A stretch of DNA of 64,000 nt from Nelumbo lutea (lineage: Eukaryota; Streptophyta; Magnoliopsida; Proteales; Nelumbonaceae): the NCBI GenBank assembly GCA_022828595.1, contig JAKGHH010000004.1, positions 56,508,422-56,572,421 of the forward strand, read 5' to 3'. The translations under genes and the position numbers were made by a program. Positions within the stretch are counted from its first letter, which is position 1; every line of letters starts with the position of its first letter. A model generated the notes under the pieces. It searched no databases. It saw nothing but the letters and a program-made list of their open reading frames with translations, and was not told where the DNA came from. Shown here in pieces: positions 21,642 to 33,009 of this stretch.

Positions 21642-22128
21642 GTAGCACAAGATCCTCTCTGCTGTAGCCATGTGTGTATCCCAAGAGCATGCATGAATTG
21701 ACTGATAACACTAACTGTAGAAAATATTAAGGTTGGTCATGCAGAGATACAACAACATCTGAAGTAGCCTTTGAAACACTCCCCTACATCCAACATTTTT
21801 CGTCAGAACTAAACTGTTTATGATGCAAATCAATGGGTGTAGCAACTGACTTATCCCCAAGATTTTCCATCTTAGTAAGTAAATCAAGTACATACTTGCG
21901 CCTAGAAAAGAAGATGCCATCTTTGGATCTAGAAACCTCAATCTACAAGAAGTAACTCAATTCCCCTAAATCCTTGATTTCAAATTCAGTATTGAGAAAC
22001 CTCTTGAGACTATCAACCTCCTACACATCATCACTAGTCACTACTATATCATCTACATAAACAATCAAGAAAGTGGTAGAAGTAGCTCTCTTCTTTGCAA
22101 AGAGGTTGTGATCCGACTGTGTTTGGAT
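21642..22128 (-). pseudogene. Copia B RT C-terminal / RNase H N-terminal segment
   Basis: The minus strand encodes IVYVDDIVVTSDD (about 22070-22040), with the catalytic Asp pair intact, then EFEIKDLGELSYFL, RSKDGIFFSRRKYVLDLLTK and a degraded region equivalent to the CRPDI/Y-VSV stretch. Several stops break it. Confidence 0.85.
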
Positions 22129-22624
22129 CATAGTTGTGAAGGTGATGTCTAGGCGACAAGGTGCCCTTTGAGGCTCAAGTTTTGTACTATGTATTATAAA
22201 ATACTTTTTTATTCTTTATTTTTTGACATTATAATTATAAAATAGGCACTATTATTCATTTTTTGTGTTTATATTACTAATTGTTTTTTAGTATTTTTCT
22301 TATTTGTTAGGGTTGAATCAATATAAACATTGCTAAATGCTGTATTGAACCCCCAAAGACTTTAAAGCCTGAACCAATAAGGAAGAACTTAAAATTTTGT
22401 CTAGTCAACACATTTTCTACTTTTTCTTTTCTTCTCATGAATATGTTGATTTTCTATATTTTAACATGAACACTATACTTTTCTTATGAAAATTATGAAT
22501 AATTATTAAGGAAATATGGTTATGGTACCTAGGGAAATACCAGAAAAAAATCCATCGCCTAGGTGACAAGGCGACAAGGTGCCCCCCTGTCACCTAGCCT
22601 CGCCTTGGCACCTTGAAAACTATG
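22129..22624. mobile_element. hAT-like non-autonomous element (496 bp) nested in Copia B RT
   Basis: The ends are inverted repeats: left CATAGTTGTGAAGGTG, right the complement of CATAGTTTTCAAGGTG. An exact 8 bp target duplication, gtttggat, flanks it (22121-22128 and 22625-22632), the size expected of hAT elements. Subterminal words such as gcgacaaggtgcc repeat at both ends. There is no coding sequence. A second, truncated copy is at 16357 in a different intron of the same gene, in the opposite orientation. Confidence 0.9.
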
Positions 22625-22632
22625 GTTTGGAT

Positions 22633-23340
22633 ATAGTCGAATTTGATAAGGGCTACCTAAAACCTCTCAAACCATGCTCTAGGTGATTGCCTAAGGCCAT
22701 AAAGTGATTTCTTTAGTTTACAGACTTTTCCCTGCATATCGTTATCATTCATCCCAAGAGAGAGGGGCATGCATACTTCTGCATGCAGATCCCCATTTAA
22801 GAAGGCATTCTTTACATCAAACTGATATAAGGGCCAACCGAAGTTCGCTGTTAGAGATAACAAAACCCTTACAGAGGTCATCTTAGCAATAGGAGCAAAT
22901 ATCTCTAAGTAGTCCACCCCATATATCTGTGTGTACCCCTTTGCAACCAATCAGGCTTTAAACCTCTCAATGGATCCATTTGCATGATACTTGATGGTAT
23001 AGACCCATTTTCACCCCACAAGGTCCTTCCCTACAGGCAAATCCATGCATCATTTTTATGCAATGCTTCTATCTCAGTTATCTTCACATCCCTCCATTTT
23101 GACTCTGAAAGAGCTTCTGATATAGATTTGGAGATAGTCTGAGAAGAAATAGAGGATATAAAGGAATAATAGTATTAGGAAAGTAACTCATAGGAAATGT
23201 ATTTGGAGATACAATGTTGGTGCAGTTTCTCTCACCCTTTTTTATGGCAATTGGGACATCAAGGTCAGGAAATAAAGGTTGGGGTGCTGAAGGAAGGGTG
23301 CTAGTACTTGCAGTCTCTTCAGTGCCTGGAAGTGGAGGCT
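22633..23340 (-). pseudogene. Copia B RT N-terminal half
   Basis: From about 23000 down: RYKA-like, then [40 protein letters not shown] (first catalytic Asp) and LKKSLYGLRQSPRAWFERF, ending at the nested hAT-like element. The spacer upstream (to about 23340) has the LDVPIAIKKG-like join seen in Copia A. Sequence beyond 23340 no longer matches a Copia element. Confidence 0.88.
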
Positions 23341-24240
23341 CCGTTCTCTTACCCTTTTAAATTACTGTTTCATCATTTTGTCGTTTTTGTTCAAGACAAA
23401 TCTTACTCTGTACATGTACATCTGAAAACCTTATTTGTAGGAGCCTGTTCTATTTGCTGTTTGTTGTGGTTTTTTGATTGCTGTTGTCTGCTTCTAGCTC
23501 TATTTTTTTTGTATACTGTTTCTTTTCTTTCTATGTGATCTCTTGTTTTGAAGGATTTCCATGGATGCAAAGGTTGTATTTTTATAATTTGAGTTGGTTT
23601 GGGTGTATGGGAGGGTACAGTATAAAGCTGATTAAATGGGGGTACCTCATCACTTAAGCTCAACTAGTCTGCGGATGTTATGAGTGCCCATTAATTTGAT
23701 TTGTGATCTTAGTTTACTTAAAATAAGTTTACTTTTTTTCCTGAACCTCAGTGCTGGCCTTTCACGGAGAAGAAAGGTAGAAGTTGTGCTATATTCAAGT
23801 CTTAATGGAGGGAGGGGAATCTTGAAGTTGCTGGAATGTTCAGAACTGCCAGTTGATATAATGTACTATAGATACAAAAAAGGTGGGCTCCTATAGATTA
23901 ATATCTCATGTTTGCCTTTTCATATTTCAAAGTGGTGTGGACAATTTGTTGTTGCTTTTCTGAGGTGGAATATACTTGGTAAAAGATTGACAAAAATCCC
24001 CTCATTCACTGTAAGGTTACTACAAAGAGAATGAGATATAGCCTACACTATTGTGGTGTACAACATGTATATTATCAATTGTATATAGTTTCATTTAAAA
24101 AAAATAAAAAAATTGGAAAACCATATACCGTTGATAATATAAATGTTTTACACCATAATAATGTAGGCTATCTTTTGTTTTCTTGGCAATTACCACAGTA
24201 AAGGATAATATCTTATTTTCAAGGACTTTTTGGAACTTGA
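23341..24240. other. Unassigned intron sequence
   Basis: I recognise no gene, LTR or LINE. Frames at 23308-23538 (plus) and 23403-23663 (minus) lack family motifs. A weak inverted repeat with atagcctacactattg and caataatgtaggcta-like arms occurs at about 24030-24175, possibly a small fold-back element with arms of about 70 bp. Confidence 0.45.
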
Positions 24241-24329
24241 GGTGCTTCTCCTAAGGAGATATTTATACTGATAATTTGATGGGAGTTGAGCAAAGGCCTT
24301 AAATCCTTAGATTGGATTGGCAGGAGGCT

Positions 24330-25352
24330 CTCTAGCAATTTGGATGAAAAAGGACACGATTCTCTCTTAGAAGAAGAAAGGACCTTAAGATGGACGCTGA
24401 AGGAGTTGGAAGAGATAGTGATGAGGGAAGAGATGTGTTGGAGACAAAAATCAAGGCATTAATGGATTTAGGAAGGGGATGGTAATACTAAATTTTTCCA
24501 TGCAATCGCTAATGGAAGAAGGAGAAAAAACTTTGTTGAAAAGTTAGAGATAAATGGTGAAGTTGTGGATGATCAAAAGGAGATTGCTAATGTTTTCACG
24601 AATCATTTTAGGGCAGTTTACAAAAGATAGGGGGATGTGAGGCTTAGAGTGGAAGGGTTAGAGTGGCCTAGATTGGACTTAGAGGTGGCAAATCAGTTGG
24701 AAGAGGTTTTGAATTGGAAGAAATAAAGGGAGTTGTGTTTTCAATGGATAGATCTAAAGCACCTAGACCTGACTGTTTCACTATGGCTTTCTTTCAGGAT
24801 TGTTGGGATATCATCAAGTTAGATTTGTTGGCAGTATTCGAGGAGTTTGTGGAAATTCACTTTATAAGTCCAGGGATCAACTCCACCTTCTTGGCTTTGA
24901 TTCCTAAAAAGGGAGATATTGTTCAATTGAAAGACTTTAGACCCATCAGTCTAGTGACTAGCAAATGAATGTGTGGAGGACTTCAAGAGAAGGGGAAGAA
25001 AGGTTTCATATATAAACTGGACTTGGAGAAAGCGTATGACATGGTCGATTGGTCTTTTTTGTTGGAATCCTTGAGGAACTTTGGGTTTGTAGAGAAATGG
25101 TGTGGCTGGATTGAAACTTGTTTAAAAACCTACCATTTTTCAGTTTTAGTTAACAGAGTGGTTAGAGACTTCTTTCCAGCATCTAGAGGGTTGAGACAAG
25201 GGGATCATCTTTCTCCTTTCCTTTTCACCTCTGTAGCCGATGTGTTTAGTAGGCTCATTTCGAGAGCTGATGGGTTAGATATGTTTAGAGGATGGAGGGT
25301 AGGAAGAGAGGGTATTGTGGGAATGTGTGTCGAAGTTGAAGGTCAATTTTGA
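24330..25352 (+). pseudogene. LINE C linker and RT palm; FADD motif deleted
   Basis: The linker is recognisable at 24420-24560. The RT frames (24714-24968, 24969-25352) contain MDRSKAPRPDCFTMAFFQDC, LIPKKGDIVQLKDFRPISLV, YKLDLEKAYDMVDWSFLLE and RGLRQGDHLSPFLF. A stop separates the two frames, and the segment normally between ISLV and the next domain is shortened. After GWRVGREGI (about 25310) the sequence jumps straight to a KLKVNFEKICVVGE-like segment. About 40 codons, including the catalytic FADD motif, are gone. Confidence 0.88.
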
Positions 25353-26693
25353 AAAGATTTGTGTAGTGGGGGAAAATTTGGAGACAAAGGAGTTGAGTGA
25401 GGTAGCAGAGTCCTTAGGTTGCCTTACCTTTAGCTGGCCCTGGAGTATTTGGGTATGCCTCTAGGAGATAATCCAAGAGAAGGAAGATTTTGGAATTCGA
25501 TTGTAGAAAAGTGCACAAATAAGTTGACAGTTTGGAAGAGAAACTACATTTCCCTCGAGGGTCGGATCACTTTAATTAGAGCTACTCTTGCGAACTTGCC
25601 AATGTACCTTCTTTCCGTCTTTAGAATGCCACCAAAGGTGATTTTGAAGGTAGAGAGTCATGAGGGATTTCTTGTGAGAGTCAGGGGAAGGGAGGAAGGA
25701 TCATGTGGTTAGGTGGGAAATAGTGTGTAGGAGGAAGGAGTAGGGGGTTTGGGATTAGGCAATCTAAGGAAGAAAAATACATCATTATTAAGCAAATGGT
25801 TGTGGAGGTGGCCTCTAGAAAGGAAGAGACTTTCACATAAAGTGGTAAGAAGTGTGCATGGTGTTGTAGACAATGGTTGGGATGCTGGTGTATCTCGGCG
25901 TGCTACGCTGAAATCCCCATGGAAGGCTATTCATAGTATTCTTCCCGTTTTCTGAACCTGATCAGGTATGATGTTTGTACTGGAGATAGGGTTTTGTTTT
26001 GGGAGGATGTTTGGATTGGTGACTGTGCACTCAAGGACCTCTTTCCCTCATTGTATTCCATCTTGTGTTTTAAAAATTAACCAATTCAAAGGTTTGTATC
26101 CTCATCCTTTTCTTCTGGTATAAACTGGAATCTGGGTTTTAGAAGAGATTTGAGAGATTCTGAGCTTTGACCAGGTTGCTTTTCTCCTTAAAACTATTGA
26201 CCCCATTTGCTTGGACCCTCCTGTAGATTCCTGTATTTGGAAGCCTTTACCCTCGGGATCCTTTTCTTGCGCTTCATTATTTGCTTCCTTTTTCTCCTCT
26301 CCATTGCCTCAACCTTTTCATAAGGAAGTTTGGTCCAATCTTGTCCCTCCTTAAGTGGGAGACCTTTATTTGGAAGTCTCCTCGGGAAAATCAACACTTT
26401 GGATGTTTTGCAAAAAAGAAGGCCTAGTCTTTGTATCTCTCCTAATTGGTGCACCCTATGCAAAGAAAATGGAGAAAGTTGCTATCATATACTAATCACT
26501 TGCCCTTTTGTTGTAGGCCTTCGGGAAAAAGCTTTTTTTTTTTTTTTTTTTTTTTTTTGTGCAGGTGGACAGAACTGGAGCAGATTTGCAATCTTTTTGT
26601 TCCTACAACTTTCAGGTGGCCAAAGAGAAGAGGAAGAGTTTTGTGGAGGTGCGTTAGAGCTGCTTTGGTGTGGACTGTGTGGGAGGAACAAAA
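25353..26693 (+). pseudogene. LINE C connection region and zf-RVT, with a poly(T) run
   Basis: Frames include NKLTVWKRNYISLEGRITLI, GLGNLRKKNTSLLSKWLWRW and later CISPNWCTLCKENGESCYHI (zinc Cys/His pattern), matching LINE A. A run of 26 T's (26533-26558) lies within the zf-RVT coding region and looks like a replication or assembly expansion. The region stops at TVWEEQNA, where the solo LTR begins. Confidence 0.85.
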
Positions 26694-28497
26694 TGCTAGA
26701 CAATGTATGCCCTTAGCTCCAATTAGATTTATGTACACTAGGCATTTATTGTAAATGAATAAAAGTACATAATTGATTCACATTATGTAATTAGTCTAGA
26801 ATGTTCTCATCCGTTGGATACTTATGAGACTCGTGTTAGTTTAGAATCTTCTCATCCGTTGGATAGACCTGGGGAGGTTTATCTTGCCAAGGTTGACACT
26901 AATGTGCAACCAAGTCGGTTGGGGTAGCTTGTCTCAGCTACCAGGGTGAGACTCGAAGCACATGTAGTGTGTGTTTACTTGAAACACTGAACCTGGACCA
27001 TTTTCCAGTTATGCTTTGGACCTTGGAGATTGGTGGGCAAAACTGGAAAGTTACACCTAATCCCTAGACTCAATTGTGGTACCGCACTAGGTGTTGGATT
27101 GGACTATCTTTGATATGCCAATCAGTGAGATCCTTAGCGGGGGTCAAAACCTGAGTATGTTGGGGCAGTCTGAGAATTCGCTCAACTGGGTGATCATAAT
27201 GAGAGGATCAGCCCCTTTGTCGGACAAAGTGAATGATCGGGGACTGCTTTCCCTGTGTTGGAAACCAAAACTGCCAGCAGTCGATTTCAACCGTGTTTGA
27301 GATTTGTTTTGCAAAATATATATTTATATGAAAAAATATATATTATGTTTTATGAAAAAAGTTTGCAAAAAGTTTTAATTCCCGGGATCCAACTGAGCAG
27401 AGAGTGCAACACTGTACCTTGCAGTCGAGGGAGAGGTCCTCTCTTGTCAGGCAGTGTTTGATCATTATGGGCTGAGAGGTTAAGTGTAAGACCATTTACG
27501 GCTTTTATATCTGATGGGCTAATCTCACTTAAGATCATAGTCCTTGGGCCTTCATAAGGTGTCTGGACTCAAGGACCATTTAGTGTAAATGTTGGGCCCA
27601 TTAAGAGCCCATACTGATGGACTCAGGGGTTTAATGTGTTCAACAGTGAATTCGGCTAGGCCTTGTAACAGAGGCTAGACTGAACCCATATGGCTTTTGT
27701 GAGATCAATGTTAGGGTCCCACGCCATACAAAGAAAGCCAAGTTAGCCAGCAATTAAAAGGGGAAGTGAGCCCACTTAATGGGCCTAGGGCCCAAGATTA
27801 ATATGATTAATCATGGTGTCACATGACAGCTTAAGCAGTCATGTGACATGGGGCGGGTCTGGGTTTGGATCAGTAGATAAGATAAGGGGATAAGCCTTAT
27901 CACTTAAGGAGCCCAGGTCCAAATAAAGATTTGGATTAGGAAACTCCTAATTGGATTAGGAGAAGCTGATCCTTATGGGTATTAAATAAAGGGGGCGGAT
28001 TGCTTCAGTTTCATCCTTTTTCTACTCTCAATTCTCTCCCTCTGTTCTTGCCACCCTACCCTATTCGATCTCTAGTTTCTTGGACTGATCAAGATTGGAT
28101 CTTGATTCTGATTTTTGCAAGAAAAATCAGATTTAATTCGTGCTTACCATCCCTTGCTTGATCCTTGTTGAAGGATTGCAGTTCTTGCTGATGGACTGCA
28201 ATGCTGAACCTGCTTCATCTCAAGCTGCGCCATCTTCAGTGGAGGCAGGTTTTGGTACCCTCTTTGGGCGTGAACACCTACTTTGGGAGCTATACGTGTG
28301 GACTCCGTATCAGGTATTGCCTTCCCTTTCTTTTGGTTTCTGATCTGGTCCGATTTGTTTCAAGAACGATCATTGAAAAATGAGTTTTTCTAAAACTGGG
28401 AATATGATCCCCGGAAGGGAGAAAAGAAATTTTTGAAAATTTGCCCAGCCACCCTACATGGTTCGGCCATCCATATGATGGATCTCCCTTCCTTTCA
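26694..28497 (+). mobile_element. Solo LTR of the long-LTR Copia family, inside LINE C
   Basis: A 1804 bp block begins TGCTAGACAATGTATGCCCT and ends ...CTCCCTTCCTTTCA. LINE C coding sequence lies on both sides: zf-RVT before, RNase H after. It matches 51708-53454 closely along its length (cttatgagactcgtgttagt, the gtaccttgcagtcgagggag block, and the ATCCAT...ATGGAT palindrome near the end). No clean 5 bp duplication is visible (caaaa before, ataag after), so the edges may be altered or shifted by a few bases. Confidence 0.88.
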
Positions 28498-29010
28498 ATA
28501 AGTTGGGTAAAATCCTTGGATCTGTTCTAATAATTAGAAACAACTAGCTAAAAGTTTCTCAGCCAGAAGCAAGCCGGTGGTGGATTGGAAGCCTCCTAAT
28601 GCAGGCTTCATTAAACTAAATTTTGATGGTTGTAGTTTGGGCAACTTGGGGCCATATAGAATAGGGGGAGTCTAGAAATGATGAGGATCAGATTGTAGCT
28701 CTATTTTCTGGTCCTATAGGCTGGGGCGATTCAGTAAATGCAGAACTCCAAGCTGTGTTACAAGGAGCAGAAATTGCAAAAGAGTTGGCAGTGGAGCATT
28801 TAATGATTCAAGGTGATTCCAAATTGGTTATTGGATGGCTAAAAGAACCAGAGATGGCAGCCTGGCCGTACAGGAGGGCTTTGAGAAGATTTCAGTGGCT
28901 AACTTCAAATATTTCAGTCACAATTCAATGGGAAGGAATGGCAAATGGGCTGGCAGACTTCCTAGCTAAACAAGTACATAGGAATCAGCTCTTTTGGGCT
29001 CAATTATAAG
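28498..29010 (+). pseudogene. LINE C RNase H domain
   Basis: Begins with AGFIKLNFDG-like sequence at about 28600 (degenerate, with stops). It then has an open segment at 28755-29009 with LMIQGDSKLVIGWLKEPEMA and GLADFLAKQVHRNQLFWAQL, the C-terminal RNase H motifs also seen in LINE A. The element's stop is at 29007-29009. The 3' UTR follows. Confidence 0.88.
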
Positions 29011-29139
29011 CTTTATGATGTAGTCTGGAGGCAGCACCTTGCCCCTCTTTGTGGGGAATTGTGTGATATATACTTAGTTCTTTAATTAATAAAATTTTCA
29101 TTATCATTATCTATCAAAATGATAAATAAATAAATGCCA

Positions 29140-29170
29140 ATGATAAGGGCATGAGAACTAATTCTCAGCC

Positions 29171-29205
<35 letters not shown>

Positions 29206-29600
29206 TCCCTTCCCTTCTCATTTTTGTTTGCTGTTTTATTTGATTTCTCACACTAAACACACAAGAAACAGTTGATTGCTACTCAACTTTGTATTAGAGC
29301 CCTCTTCAAGTTTGATCTGCTCTAACATGTTTTCTGTGAGACTGCTATTGCCAGCACCCTGCACCCATACAGATGGTGTCAACGTCAACAAGTGTACAAT
29401 CTGCTTGCAACTCATTAGAATGAAACCCTAGAATTTTGCAAGGTTTGACTTTAGGGGATTTCTGGTGCCACATTTGAAGGACTTTGATGTTGTATACTGT
29501 TAATTTATGTAATTCTGGCCACAGGGGGCATTTTAGTCTTTGTACCCTTCTTGAAGTTTGCCCTATTTAAATAACAATACTGGGGAGTTGCCACTTGCTT
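29140..29600 (+). other. CT microsatellite and possible decayed LTR end
   Basis: A perfect (CT)n tract occupies about 29175-29201. Downstream, at about 29290, ttgtattagagccctc resembles a worn primer site (TGGTATTAGAGC), which would make 29140-29290 the tail of a plus-strand LTR. No gag follows, so this is tentative. Confidence 0.4.
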
Positions 29601-29689
29601 TTTGGTTCTTAAATCTACTTTGTATTCTTCCTTTCTTCTCTCTAACATTTGTTTATGGCAGATTAGATGGTGTTGGAGCAAGATCTGCC

Positions 29690-31690
29690 ATAAATCTGAA
29701 TTTCTTTAATCTTTGTAATCTTACAAGAAAGACGAAGAAGAGAGAGGAGAGAAGAAAGGAGGGAGAAGAAGAGAAAAGCGTGAGAGTCGAGGAAATGAGT
29801 GCTGGCGGCACCCAGCATCTCTTTTATTTTAATGTGTTATAACAAAAATAAAAAATAGAGAAATTGCAAGTAGGTCCCTGGTGGCACACCCTAAAACATA
29901 AAGAAAGAACATGCTGACAGCAGTCTACGCTGACAGCATTCTAACAACATGAATAAAAAAACAGCTTAAATCTAACAACACTCCCCGTCAAGTTGGGTTG
30001 AATATATCTATCATACCCAACTTGTCACACAACTCATTGTGTCGCAGGTGTGGAAGTCCTTTTGTGAGAACATCTGCAAGTTGCTCCTTGGATTTGACAT
30101 AAGGGGTGCCGCAGGTGCATTCTTACAAGCTCCTTGAATTTGTCCACCTCATTGTGCTTGGTCCTATCATATAGGATTGGCTTCCTAGCTATGTTAATGG
30201 CTGCCTTATTGTCACAGTAGAGGGACATAGGATTGTGGACAGTAACCCCAAGTTCCCCTAAAAGGTTCTTCAGCCAAAGAACTTCAGCCACCCCATCTGC
30301 CATTGGCTCTATACTCTGCTTTACCACTTGACCTTGCCACTACACTTTGCTTCTTACTTCTCCATGTCACTAGATATCCTCCTACAAAGGTACAATACCC
30401 ACTTGTGGATTTTCTATCATCCACAACACCTACCCAGTTAGCTTTTGTGTAGACTTCCACCTTCAGATGATTATGTTTGCTGAATAGTAACCTTGTTCCT
30501 GGATACTTCTTCAAGTACTTAAGAATCCTCTCTGCTGCCTCCATGTGTGGTCTTTTAGGGCATGCCATGGACAAATTATGCAACCTTCCCACTAATCTTT
30601 GAAATTGTTTCACATCTTTTAGTAGTTCACCATCACAATTTCCTAGCTTGTGGTCAACATCCATAGGGGTATTGGTTGGTTTTTCACCTAAATTGCCTGT
30701 ATCCTGTAGCAGATCTAGAATATACTTCCTTTGAGAGATGAAGATGCCCCTTTTTGAGCGGGCAACCTCAATTCCAAGAAAGTACTTTAGGGGGCCTAGA
30801 TCTTTCATTTCAAATTGAGAGGCTAGGAATTCCTTTAACTTTTGTATTTCTATGCTCTAGTTTCCTATAATGATGATATCATCTACGTACACTATCAACA
30901 CAAACACTTGTTCTTGACATCTCTTCACAAAGAGAGTGTGATCAGACGGACATTGCTTGAACCCCACTTGTTGAATCGCCATATGAAATTTACTGAACCA
31001 CACTCGAGGAGATTGTTTTAGACCATAGAGAGACTTTCTTAGTTTGAGCACCTTACTTTCACTTTCTTTGGCACAGAAACCAAGAGACTGAACCATGTAA
31101 ACATCCTCTTCCAGATCACCATTTAAAAAGGCATTCTTTATATCTAGTTGATGCAATTTCCAGTCAAGGTTTGCAACCAATGATAGAAGAACCCATATTG
31201 AATTCATCTTGGCTACTAGAACAAATGTCTCATCATAGTCAACACCATAAACTTGGGTGTACCCTTTAGCTACCAGCCTTGCTTTGTACCTTTCAACTGT
31301 CCCATCTTCCTTATGCTTCACTGTTAACACCCACCTACACCCCATTGGGTCTTTTCCTGTTGGAAGATCCACCAACTCCCATGTTTGATTCTTATGGAGG
31401 GCATTGATCTCCTCCTTCATAGCATTTGTCCATTTAGGGTATTTTAAAGCCTTTGCCACATTTCTGGGTATGGGAATACTATCAACTACAGATAGGAAGG
31501 CATGGTGAAAGGGGGAAATGTGGTCATAGGACACATATTGGGTAATGGGGTGTTTGGTAGTGCATGACCTGATCCCCCTTTCTATGAGCAATAGGAATGT
31601 CAAGGTCATCCACAACCAAAATGGGGGCTATGGGATCAACTCACCTCTTGGGAATCATACAGTGTTGGTTGCTCAGTGTTTGGTGGCTCC
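29690..31690 (-). mobile_element. Copia C: 5'-truncated minus-strand element
   Basis: A minus-strand RT–RNase H block (31615 to about 30000) precedes a PPT (complement of ctccccgtcaag at 29981-29992) and a presumed 3' LTR from about 29980 leftwards to about 29690. Integrase, protease, gag and the 5' LTR are missing. The sequence fades near 31690, next to a plus-strand LTR (31767). The PPT is the same as that of Copia E (37484-37495), suggesting the same subfamily. Confidence 0.82.
30034..31615 (-). pseudogene. Copia C reverse transcriptase–RNase H
   Basis: The long frame 31615-30857 carries [76 protein letters not shown] and VLIVYVDDIIIIGN, with both catalytic motifs intact. After a stop near 30855 the frame 30808-30284 continues with MKDLGPLKYFLGIEVARSKR, then RNase H. 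There VEVYTKANWVGVVDDRKSTS replaces the usual YTDADW, so a catalytic Asp is lost. The end (30327-30034) has LYCDNKAAINIARKPILYDR. This is one of the better preserved reading frames in the window. Confidence 0.92.
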
Positions 31691-31766
31691 ACATCTTTGT
31701 CACATTGGTGATCTCTACAGCATTGACGTTGGAAGACACGAAAAGGAGCGAGATCCGGACTAGAAG

Positions 31767-31990
31767 TGTGAATATATATCTTGATGTACATTATTAGTAT
31801 AGTCCTTGTTGTACAATATAGTTTTCTTATTATTTTATTTGTTCCTTTTATATTTCAGCCCTATAAGGGCATTCTTGTAACTGTACATATCTTTTATATC
31901 TTTAATATAAAAGAGGCTCTTTGGGGTGGGGGTCGACCATTCTTGACACCCCTAATTCTGTTCTCTTTCTTGCTCTCAGTTTGGTTCACA
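31767..31990 (+). repeat. Copia D 5' LTR (224 bp)
   Basis: Begins TGTGAATATAT and ends TTTGGTTCACA, giving TGTGAA...TTCACA terminal inverted repeats. It is immediately followed by a primer site. It contains a pyrimidine/T-rich promoter-like region and a short aataaaagagg stretch. No second copy is visible downstream, so the 3' end of this element has been lost. Confidence 0.85.
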
Positions 31991-32002
31991 TGGTATTAGA
32001 GC
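31991..32002 (+). promoter_or_regulatory. Copia D primer binding site
   Basis: TGGTATTAGAGC directly abuts the LTR end. It differs by one base from the tRNA-Met type site TGGTATCAGAGC. Confidence 0.88.
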
Positions 32003-32820
32003 AGGTTTTTCTTTGATCCTCTTCTCTCTGATCCACTTTGTTTTCTTGATACGTGGAGAACTTGCATCACTGCCGATTGGTTCTGGACTGTCTTGATCTT
32101 TCTAGGAACCAGTTTTCTGCATTCTGCGCATCCAGCAAGAGAGATTTCATTGAATCTCTCTTGTTTGACATCCGTTTGCAGTAAGATTTGAAAGAAATTG
32201 CCGCCTAGCCCTTCTCAGCATATTCTGAAATTTTCATTGAGATCCATGAAGTTTTGAGAGAGATCTGTACTTCTCTTCTGGGTGGCTGTGTCCGGACTTT
32301 CCTTTTCTGGACTGTGTATCCAGTTTTCTTCTATTACTGGATCTTGGACAATCTCTGGTAACAGTAAGGGGCTTCCTTTCTCAGTTTTTGACTCTCTTAG
32401 ATTCGATTACTGTTTATATCACTTGTTTTGATCAGTTTTCACTTCAGCCTAGTTTTTTAGACTTCTATCAAACCCTGTTTTTGCTATTTTCTTGCTATAA
32501 TGGCTTTAAACAAAGGGGATATTATTCCTGTGAAGATGAATGGACAGAATTATGGGATGTGGAAGTTCCATTTTGATTTTTATGTTGAAGGGAAATGTTT
32601 GGAAGGATACCTATTGTCACTAAACCAACTGAGACCGAGGTAAAGGCCCTACAACAATGGAAGCTGGATAATGACAAGCTTGTTTCTTGGATTTTGAGCT
32701 CTATAGATTATCGTATTTTTGTACTTATGAGGAGAATGAAAAAATCTTCTGAGATGTATTCGTATCTGGAGAAAGTTTATCAATGGTCCAACGTATCTAA
32801 ACAGTACCAAATAGAATCAG
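32003..32820 (+). pseudogene. Copia D leader and truncated gag
   Basis: After a leader of about 500 bp, an ATG at 32500 opens MALNKGDIIPVKMNGQNYG, then MWKFHFDFYVEGKCLEGYL, a Copia gag N-terminus (DUF4219/UBN2 style). The frame breaks near 32620. A later segment, EKVYQWSNVSKQYQIES, corresponds to the L--VY--SN-A--FQI- motif. At about 32821 the sequence switches abruptly to LINE endonuclease sequence, so gag is cut off mid-domain. Confidence 0.8.
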
Positions 32821-32890
32821 ACTATCAAAATCAGCCAATTTGGATTCTTGGATCAAGACTATATCCTACGGTCCTACCTTTCTTTCCCCG
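32821..32890 (-). repeat. 69 bp LINE endonuclease segment, first copy
   Basis: Nearly identical (two mismatches seen by eye) to 33927-33995. On the minus strand it reads DIVLIQESKLADFDS, part of a LINE endonuclease N-terminus. It is fused to the Copia D gag on the left and to a pyrimidine tract on the right. Confidence 0.85.
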
Positions 32891-33005
32891 TATCTTTTCT
32901 TCCCTTCCCTTTCCTTTCCTTTTCTTTCCTTATCTCTTTTTTTCTTCTCTTTCTTTTTTCTTTCCTTTCCTTTCCTTTCCTTTTTTTTTTCCTTTTTTTG
33001 TCTTT
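32885..33005. repeat. Polypyrimidine tract (CCTTT/CTTTT units)
   Basis: About 120 bp consist almost wholly of C and T on the plus strand, built of ttcctttcctttcc-like units. It is a microsatellite and the source of misleading long open frames on both strands. Confidence 0.9.
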
Positions 33006-33009
33006 TTAT

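Larger units (their letters stand above)
19860..23340 (-). mobile_element. Copia B: truncated minus-strand element with two nested DNA elements
   Basis: RNase H (20060-20560 and 21640-22000), RT (22000-22128 and 22632-23000) and the integrase–RT spacer (to about 23340) of a Copia relative of Copia A are present on the minus strand. Integrase, protease, gag and the 5' LTR are missing. A 3' LTR probably occupies about 19860-20170, since ctacactccctctc near 20170 resembles the PPT/LTR boundary of Copia A. Its left edge is uncertain. Elements at 20562-21634 and 22129-22624 were inserted later. Confidence 0.85.
24241..29130 (+). mobile_element. LINE C: 5'-truncated plus-strand LINE, split by a solo LTR
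   Basis: The plus-strand sequence runs from the endonuclease–RT linker (about 24330-24560) through RT, connection region, zf-RVT and RNase H to a 3' UTR ending near 29130, with a ttatctatcaaaatgataaataaataaa tail. ORF1 and most of the endonuclease are absent, as in typical 5'-truncated LINE insertions. A solo LTR (26694-28497) separates zf-RVT from RNase H. I could not see a target duplication. Confidence 0.88.

Noticed and set aside
23403..23663. 86-codon minus-strand frame rich in Lys/Arg/Gln
   Set aside because: Considered as a gag or spacer piece of Copia B, but nothing matches the equivalent part of Copia A; left unassigned.
26694..28497. A 5 bp target duplication for the solo LTR in LINE C
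   Set aside because: caaaa before and ataag after do not match; I report the LTR without a duplication rather than force one.
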